Positions 1 through 7,800 of a stretch of 23,320 nt of DNA are shown here, in pieces (the stretch's first letter is position 1; each line of letters begins with the position of its first letter). Position numbers and translations under genes: made by a program. Source of the stretch: Elysia marginata (Eukaryota > Mollusca > Gastropoda > Plakobranchidae); the NCBI GenBank assembly GCA_019649035.1, contig BMAT01005477.1, forward strand, positions 909,253 to 932,572, in the 5' to 3' direction. Under the pieces are notes generated by a model that had not been told where the DNA came from, ran no database searches, and saw only the letters and a program-made list of their open reading frames with translations.

Positions 1-118
1 AATATTGAACAAATCTTCAGAAAAAATTGAGAACAACCCATTGGCAAATTATATGCAAAGTTTAAAGTCAACTGCTCCACAACTTTCGGAGATATACAAA
101 AAGAGCAAAAAACTTGTT

Positions 119-133
119 GGCTCTCTCTCTCTC

Positions 134-169
<36 letters not shown>

Positions 170-206
170 GCTCTCGCTCTCGCTCTCTCTCTCTCTCTCT
201 TTCTCA
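119..206. repeat. (CT)n microsatellite with CG interruptions
   Basis: Nearly pure CT dinucleotides, with single CCC and repeated CTCG interruptions around 168-184. The long Ser-Leu reading frame across it is a product of the repeat, not a gene. Confidence 0.95.
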
Positions 207-738
207 ATTATTGCTGTATCGTTTTTACCTCAGGCAGAATTATGTCTTGAACTATTTTACATATTTTACCTTTGAGTAGTTTTCCCTTGTTTGTTTTCAA
301 ATACTTTTGGCGATTTTTTTTTTCAGATAGGATCAAAGAGAGGACATGATCTTGAAGAAAATTCCTGTCTCCTCCCTTTATTGGGGTCAGGTCCTTTCCC
401 TGAGGGCTTAGGCTGTGGATATTACAGGTGCTAGAGGTTTTGATTTTCAGTTTTAAAAAATTGTTCAAATTTTTTAAATAGATGGAATGAGAAGATATTG
501 ATATTTTGTTTATATAAATATTGAGATCTACTCATCTACATACAAGACTTGTGTTTTAATTTTTCTTTTCTTTTTTTTTTTTTTTGCTATTGTGGGCTTA
601 TAATTTGTATAAACATAATGAAACTTACTCACAGTCAGCTAGTGCTTCATTGTTGCTTTTCAATGTCCTCTGTCAAGATATATGCATTTTTTTTAATCTA
701 ACAGTGTGGAAGGGAATAAAAACAACCACTCTACACGA

Positions 739-767
739 AGTTTCATCAAGATTCTTCAACCATTTTT
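739..767 (-). mobile_element. Possible fragment of a mariner transposase 3' end
   Basis: 25 of 29 bases match 15560-15588, inside the mariner pseudogene C-terminal region. Read on the minus strand it gives WLKNLDETS, against WLNNLDRTV at the other copy. The short length makes this weak. Confidence 0.35.
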
Positions 768-1076
768 AACTTAAAGAGCTTGAAAATGTTTGAAATGATT
801 CTACTGACGCTTCTCTGTGGCAACACAGTTTCTATGCTGAGTAATGAAGACAAATTTCCCAAAAGGGATTAATATAGAATATAAAAAAAAAATTTTTTTT
901 TAAATTAGAGTTATGTAACAGCAGTGGAATCAAGTAGTCTTGAAAATACTTACTTCTTGTATGATTTGAACTATCAACTCAATAGTTGCTCAATAAGAAG
1001 TCTACTTTCGACTGATGCTATTGATGTACCTGAAAATCTCTCAATCATCATTGATTGGGCAGTTTTATCCTACTGA

Positions 1077-1250
1077 GGACAACAAAGGAAGGCTTAGTGT
1101 GATAACATCGAGGAATGGACCGGAATGGCAATGTATGAACTGGTCAGGTCAGCCTCAGACAGAGATGCATGGCGACAGAAAACTGATTCTTCTGCCCTCA
1201 GATTCCCCCGACGACCCCACAGGTCGAGGGACTGAGAAGAAGAAGAAGAA
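1077..1250 (+). mobile_element. 3' end of a non-LTR retrotransposon (reverse transcriptase C-terminus) plus GAA tail
   Basis: In the frame of 1077 it reads GQQRKA*CDNIEEWTGM, then SASDRDAWRQK, then RRPHRSRD and a natural-looking TGA at 1233-1235. This matches the ending shared by many RTE/CR1-type LINE polymerases (G-x-x-x-K-x-W-x-D-N-I-x-E-W-T-G, then DR-x-x-WR, then RP-x-R-x-R-D-stop). One in-frame TAG (1095-1097) replaces the expected Trp codon. The stop is followed directly by a (GAA)n run, a typical LINE tail. This is a dead, 5'-truncated copy about 95 bp before the chitobiase exon. Confidence 0.8.
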
Positions 1251-1345
1251 TCCTACTGAAGTTAGGAGAGTATTCCAAATGGTTCATTTAGCTGTGTCTC
1301 TCCACATTCTTCTTCATCCCTCAATGTTCTTTTTTGTTGGTCCAG

Positions 1346-1481
1346 TGTGGAGGATTACAGGGACATTCTGCGCTACGCAAACGACCGCCACATTGAGGTA
1401 ATCCCTGAGATTGACATGCCAGGCCATAGTCACGCAGCAGTCCGAGCCATGAAAGTACGCTACGACAGGTTGATGGCAAAG
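1346..1481 (+). CDS. Chitobiase exon (first in window)
   Basis: The acceptor AG is at 1344-1345 after a T-rich tract, and the donor is AAG|gtgcag. The first base completes a codon begun in an upstream exon that is outside the window. It encodes VEDYRDILRYANDRHIEV followed by IPEIDMPGHSHAAVRAM, the highly conserved GH20 barrel strand and loop that precede the catalytic pair. The ATG-less start and the phase show this is an internal exon, not the gene start. The exon ends in phase 0. Confidence 0.92.
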
Positions 1482-4400
1482 GTGCAGTTTTATTGCTGTT
1501 ATTTTTCTTTCCACTTATTTAAACAGTAATTTTGTAACAGTCTCAAAAATAAATTTACTTCTTATAATCATATAGTTTTGTCATTATTTAGATGCCTTGT
1601 AATTTAAAAATTGCAATACACAAATGAAATTAAGTGATTATATAAAGGTAATGCAGGGGACACAAAAAGAAATGCCAAAAAGTACATGTGATGTGATAAA
1701 GGCTATTGCAGAAAATTGTGGAAAGATGAATCGGATTTTAAAAAATCAGCATTTTCTAAATTCACAACTTTAGTTTAAAAAACTTGTACATCTTTGAAAT
1801 GTTCTGCCATATTAGGAGTTTTAGCTCATATCTACACTCACTGTAAAATACATACATCTTGCACCACAAAATTATTCCTAGAATATTCTAAAGGTTCTAA
1901 AGACGCATCTTTTCCAGAAGTATATTAAGTAGGTCCCCACTGATTATGTTAGTTAAATAACTTTTTCTTTTTCTTTAAATGATTTTAATCTGCTGTACAC
2001 ATGTACCTAAGTATGCTTGAAAGTATGTATGTAAAGCACCTGGACACACTTATGTTTTGTTATCAAAGTGTACCTAAGTATGTAATTGAAAGTATGTATG
2101 TAAAGTGCCTAGAGCTAACACCTGTTGGAATAGGCGCTATATAAAAAGCCGTTATTATTATTATTAATATATAATCATCAGTAGTACGGAGCAACTCTCA
2201 ATAAATTCCTTTAATCTGCTGGGTATGTATGACTGATGCTTCTTCTCCAAGTTAAAATTGATGTTCTTTGTCTCCAGGGGAAGAAAAAAGAAGCCAAACA
2301 GTATCTCCTGTCCGAGCCCGACATTCTGCAAAGCTCGTTGGCTTTTTCAGTGCAAATGTTGGCAGACAATTCCATGAACCCTGGTCTGGAGTCCACTTAT
2401 AGCTTTGTTGACAAGGTAGGTTTTCATTAGTAAAGAATCAGAATGGCAAGGGTTTAAGGGTATCATTTATAATCATTTCTTGAAAATGTGTGAATCATCT
2501 ACACAAGCTTAGTTGTTAAAAAAAAGTTTTTTTTTATTTATATATTTTTAGAGAACCTTCTTAGTATTATGTTATTGTTATAATTTTTCAAGTGGTATCT
2601 GGTGTTTTCCTCTCTCATTCTTCTGCCCTATGGTAACACAGTTTTAGACTTTTTTTTTAAATCAAAGCACTGAAATTAAAGGCTTATTTTGGTAAGAATT
2701 CGAGTCTGTGTGACTAGTCCTTACAAAACATTTCGTAAAGGTATGATCCAAAAAATTTACTGGTTATTATGAAAGAGCGGTTCAACTTTTGATCAATTTT
2801 TATAACCTGAAGAAGAAAAAATGGATTTCATTTCTGAATGAAGTTTAAATGAAATTTTATGCAGATTTTTCATTTATGGGGACTGGACTGCTTTTGTTGA
2901 TTTATTGATTCATTAATGTAGAATATTGGCAACTTATGATAAATAATCATTTAAAGTATACCTGTTTTTAATGCAAATTAGAGATTTCAGGTCTGAGTCA
3001 ATTCCAGTGTAAAATTTGTGTGGACCTTAATTAATTGAAAGTTAGTCATTTCTTTTATTTCTTTTCTTTCTTTTTACTAGTGGTCAAATTATTCATGAGA
3101 GAACTCAAGGGAATGTATTTATAAAATTCCAATGCATCTCTTCTTTACTTCAACTTTCGTTTTGTTTTCTTTTAATTTTGTTTTGATAAGCGTCTTTTCT
3201 TTTCAATTTACAATCTATGTCAGAAGAAGGCTTCAGTGAACATCACAAAATGTGAAATATTTTCAATTTGCCATGCAAATCAGTAATGTTAAGAACGAAT
3301 TTAGGCTTTTTTACAGTAAAAGAAAATGGTGTTATATTATAACTTATAATGCCTTCTGTAGGCAAGCACATTTGGTAAAAACAATGATGTCAGAGTATTG
3401 TTTTGGCATTAAATTTCCTGAGCTATCCTAAAAAACTGTATGCACCATTTTATTTTAGTTTTAATTGAATCTATTGTCTCATTTATTAACAGGTTATCAG
3501 CGAGCTGAAAGAAATGCATAAAGACATCCAGCCCCTTCAAGTGTTTCATTTAGGAGGTGACGAGGTCCCATATGAAGCGTGGGATGAATCGCCTGCCTGT
3601 CTGTCATTAGTCGACTCGGATGAGGTGGACTCCATGGAGGATCTGATGGAGTACTTTGTACTGCGAGTGGCAGCCCAGGCCCACAAGCATGGTTTGGAGC
3701 TAGGAGCCTGGCAGGATGGAATAGTAAGTGAGGAGACAACGAAAGCTTGTCATTTGGAAATGTATATGTATGTATAATTGATTTTTTTCAGGGGGAAAGA
3801 AAACTGGTGGTTGAAATTAATATCTCCAAGCCACCCATTGTTTTGCAAAACTGACTAGTTAATATTTAAATTACTACTTTATCTTCGTTGAGCAGGATCA
3901 AGATAATGTCACATGAGTCAGAAATCCTGTTTCTTCTTAAGGAAAAATGGTAGGAGTGTTTGACTAAAGCAACAAAGTATTTTCTGTGAAACTTATTGTT
4001 GTAGGTTCCTTATATATATATATATAAAAACTTATTTCCCCACAGGTGGTCAACAAGTCTGAACCTTACAGACGTTCTAAGTTTCCAAACACTAAAGTTC
4101 TGGTTTATTTCTGGAGGAATGTGTGGGAAAAGTGCCAGGCTTACGACGCACATAAACTGGCTAACGAGGGGTATCAGGTTTGTCCACAACTAGCTCTTTG
4201 ATTTTGTCAAATGTGTCAATTGAGACATTTTATTTATTTTTAGTTTTATTTTAAATTTTTTAATTAAAATTCCTTGAAAAAGTATCTCTTGGGTTAAGTA
4301 TCAATCGATTTTTGGAGGCTTCATGGTTTTTTTTTTCTTTTTGGGTTGATGCTTTTATTGTTGTTTCATTTAGGAATGATAATCATACTTCAATGAAAAT

Positions 4401-4815
4401 TCGTCAGACTTAAATATTTTTTATTGATTTGGTTCCAAAAGATTTCAAAATCTTAGCAATCTATTAAAAAGTTTCTTTTTTTTTTTCTTGTTAACATCCT
4501 GTCTTGGAAGTTGGATGTAAACATTTCAATTCTCTTGTAATTTTTCAAAACCTTTTTTTTTGTGGGTCAGGATAAAACTGGCAATGCTTTTTTCATGGCT
4601 GTAAACAAGTCATGAAGTGTTTTTGTTTTCTTTATTATATAGCTTTTTTCACTGTATTCTATTTTTTTTTCAATATATATAAGTATGTACAAATTTGAGC
4701 AAGAGAGGGGATGGAAAGAGGCATGCAGGATGAAGAGGGAATAAAAAAGTGTGGGTGTGCTACCTTTTGAGGTGTGATATATTGTACCTTTGTGGGACTG
4801 CCCTGATTAAATTTG

Positions 4816-4864
<49 letters not shown>

Positions 4865-7800
4865 GTTATTATTATTATTATCAATTATTGTCATAATATT
4901 AGCCCCACAAGATTTGTCTAAGTGATCTTTGGTTTAGCAGCTTCTTTTGGACATTTTGTTTTGAGGAGATGCTTGTCCTTCATGCTGCCACTTCTTTTTA
5001 AGTTGTACCGTAAAATCCTGTTGAAACAACTTGTGTAGGACTTCTTAAACCTGTGTATGTAAATTGTGTTGGACTTCTTAAACCTCTTTATGTTATTAGA
5101 TGTTTGTTTTAAGAGGGGGTTATTTATTTGAATGAATATTAAAGGAAAACCGCCTTAGCAAAAAATTTGCGTAACCAAGGTCAAGAGGCAGGCTTCATAG
5201 ATGTCTTGAACATTTTCAAACTTTTTGTGCGTAAGCTGCATCCTTTACAAAACTTCTCTTTGAATTTTGCATTTTTCAGGTAATCTTGGCACCTGGGACC
5301 CACCTGTACTTTGATCATCCCCATGAACCAGACCCTGAAGAGCGAGGGTTGTTCTGGGCTTGCCGTTATGTTGACACGCGCAAGGTTTTTTCGTTCATGC
5401 CAGCGACCATCATGGCCAATGCTGACGTGAAGCTTACCGGGGAAAAGCTAACCAAGGCTGATCTAAAGGCTATCAGAGAATCAGAGGATTACACTGAATT
5501 GAAGAAGCCGGAAAATGTGAAAGGTTTGACAGAAAAAGAGAGGGTTTACTAAAAGTCATTGACAATGGGAGAATTTGATAATTGACTTAAATTAGAGTAC
5601 AGCCACATGTTTTAAACTTGAATTTAAATTAGCATAAAATTAATAAAAATAGAGATCAAATTGGTACTATGAACATAGTCTCCAGTAGCAAGTATTTGAA
5701 CTATCCAGGTTTGAATCATTTGGGCTTGACTGTATAATATATTATAGGTCTGATGTTCGATTCATCATCTTCAGTAAAAAACCTGAAGGTTACATGTTTA
5801 TAAAAGTATTAATTGTCAATAAAGTGCTCAAAGAGACTTGATTAGGTACCCAGATGTAATGGATATAGAGGATAAGGTCATATGAAAACAAAGGCAAACC
5901 ATAGAATGCCTTAAGTTTGTTCCCATAATGCTCATCATGTGATATAAGTTTAGAAAATTTGAGATTTACACTTAACTTAAATTAAAAGTAGTTAAATTGA
6001 TTCATAGGGAGGTTGTTATTTGACAGAGCATCAAAGAATATGAGAATTACACTAAATTGTAAAGCATAAAAAATCTGTTATTGTAAACTCATTAGGTTAG
6101 AGAATAATAAGACCTGCACTAGCTAGAGAACGTCAAAAGTCTGACGTGATAAGCTCAATATGTGGTAGAAGAATGTCAAAAATGTATAAAATTCAGTTTC
6201 CCCTAGTCATAAACATTTTAGTGGCACCTCCTCAATTTTTTTTCTAAAAGACCTAAAAGAATGAAATTTTTGCTCCTTTTGAATTTTCAAGCAAGCTTCA
6301 TTGTGATTACAGTTAAAAACATACCATTAACATTTCAGGTTAAGTGATTTACTACAAACTTGCAATATTATGTGTAAAAATTTTTGTTTTCTTGTTGTGC
6401 TCAGGAATGCAGGGTCAGATCTGGACTGAGCTTGTGCGTACACGGCAACAGTTCCATGAAATGATTTGTCCTCGGATTATTGCCCTGGCTGAAAGAGCAT
6501 GGCACTGTGCATCATGGGAAGGCCAAGCGGCAGAAAAGATTGGCAAAGCACAAGAAAAAGATTGGGTTGAATTTGCTAGCGCACTGGGTCATAAGGAGTT
6601 GATGAGGTTGGAGAGAGAGGACATACCTTACCATATACCTCCACCTGGAGCAAGGTGAGATCAGTTGATTGAGTTTGGATTAGTTTTTAGTGACGCAGGC
6701 AGAGGATGCCAAAGGAGGAATATTTTCTTTTTGTGCTGTAAACTAGCGCAAAGATCAAGTTTTTGCGCTTTTTTCCTTGTTTGTTTTATTTTTCATTTTC
6801 CTACCTCACTGTAAATTTACTCAACAATTCAGAAAGCATTGCTTCCCTGCCTTTTGCACAACTGCTCATTGTCAATGTTTCAAGTGCCGTAGTTTAGTTG
6901 ATTAAATAGCAGGCATGTATCATTTTTATTGTAAAAGAAGAGCATAAACTTACCTATACATGGCCTGGTGGTTTATGCTTGACATAAACAGTAGAATTTA
7001 GTAGCATCCTCTTAAAACAATTTTCTAGGCAATATTCTTCTTTTTGGTGTAAACAAACTTTGGTTAACAAAAAAAAACTGTTTTGGTTAAATGCAGTAAC
7101 TTGATACAAATTTTATTCCAAAAGGATGCTATGTATTATCTTTCTTTACTCTTTATAATTGTCTCTTAACCAGACTGACTGGTGATGGCCATCTGGAGAT
7201 GTGCAGCTGCTACCCTGGCCTTCCCCTACTCTACTCTGTGGATCAGGGCAAGTCCTGGCTGAAGTATGACAAACCTGTGGGTGTCGAGGCTTACCAGGAG
7301 GTTCTTGTTAAGTCAAGGTTTGGGCTCATCAATTAAACACTCTGTTTTTTATCTTGCTTTTAGTGATTTTTTTGCTTGATTTGGAATTGACAAAAGGAGG
7401 CTAATAAGCAATCTTTAGGTGACAGTGTTGGTGTTATTGAGAGAGATTTCAAGTTAAAACTTGTGTATAAATTTATGATGAGAAAGAGTCAGAGGTCAGA
7501 CAGTGTAAAGACTGAGATTAAGTGTGATGTTAAAGAATAAAAAGTCAAAAGAATATTAACTTTCAAATTGATTTAATTTCATTCTTTGCCTGATGATATT
7601 TTGATGTCCAAAGGCAGAGCGATTTATTTTCATTTCTTTAAAACTTTCCATTCAAAGTGCTATTAGTCACTCAGTAATGTCAGTGTGACAAGTCAAGAAT
7701 ACTCTTTGTAGTGCATATATGCCTTTCTGGCTTTGACACGAGACATCAGGGCTGCCACTTATCCGTGGATCCAAGGAAAACCCGTGGTTCTTGACATTCT

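Larger units (their letters stand above)
1..1345. other. Non-coding sequence upstream of the first visible chitobiase exon
   Basis: This is probably part of a chitobiase intron, because exon 1346-1481 is internal. It is AT-rich with T and A homopolymers. It contains a CT microsatellite (119-206), a 29-bp match to the mariner pseudogene (739-767) and a LINE 3' end (1077-1250). I saw no exon encoding the expected GH20 segment upstream of VEDYRD. Confidence 0.6.

Noticed and set aside
5-250. Open frame ending in a Ser-Leu run
   Set aside because: Most of it is the (CT)n repeat at 119-206. The first 38 codons show no known domain and no chitobiase segment.
208-468. Minus-strand frame of 86 codons with a less AT-rich core (about 330-440)
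   Set aside because: No recognised family, no splice partners; possibly repeat-derived but I could not name it.
1015-1401. Plus-strand frame of 128 codons overlapping the LINE fragment
   Set aside because: The meaningful reading of 1077-1235 is in another frame (the RT C-terminus); this frame is its shadow and runs into the intron acceptor.
5595-5735. TACAG...CTGTA ends about 140 bp apart in intron 5, like a further Tc1-type MITE
   Set aside because: Only the outer five bases match well; similarity does not extend inward as it does for 17736-17933.
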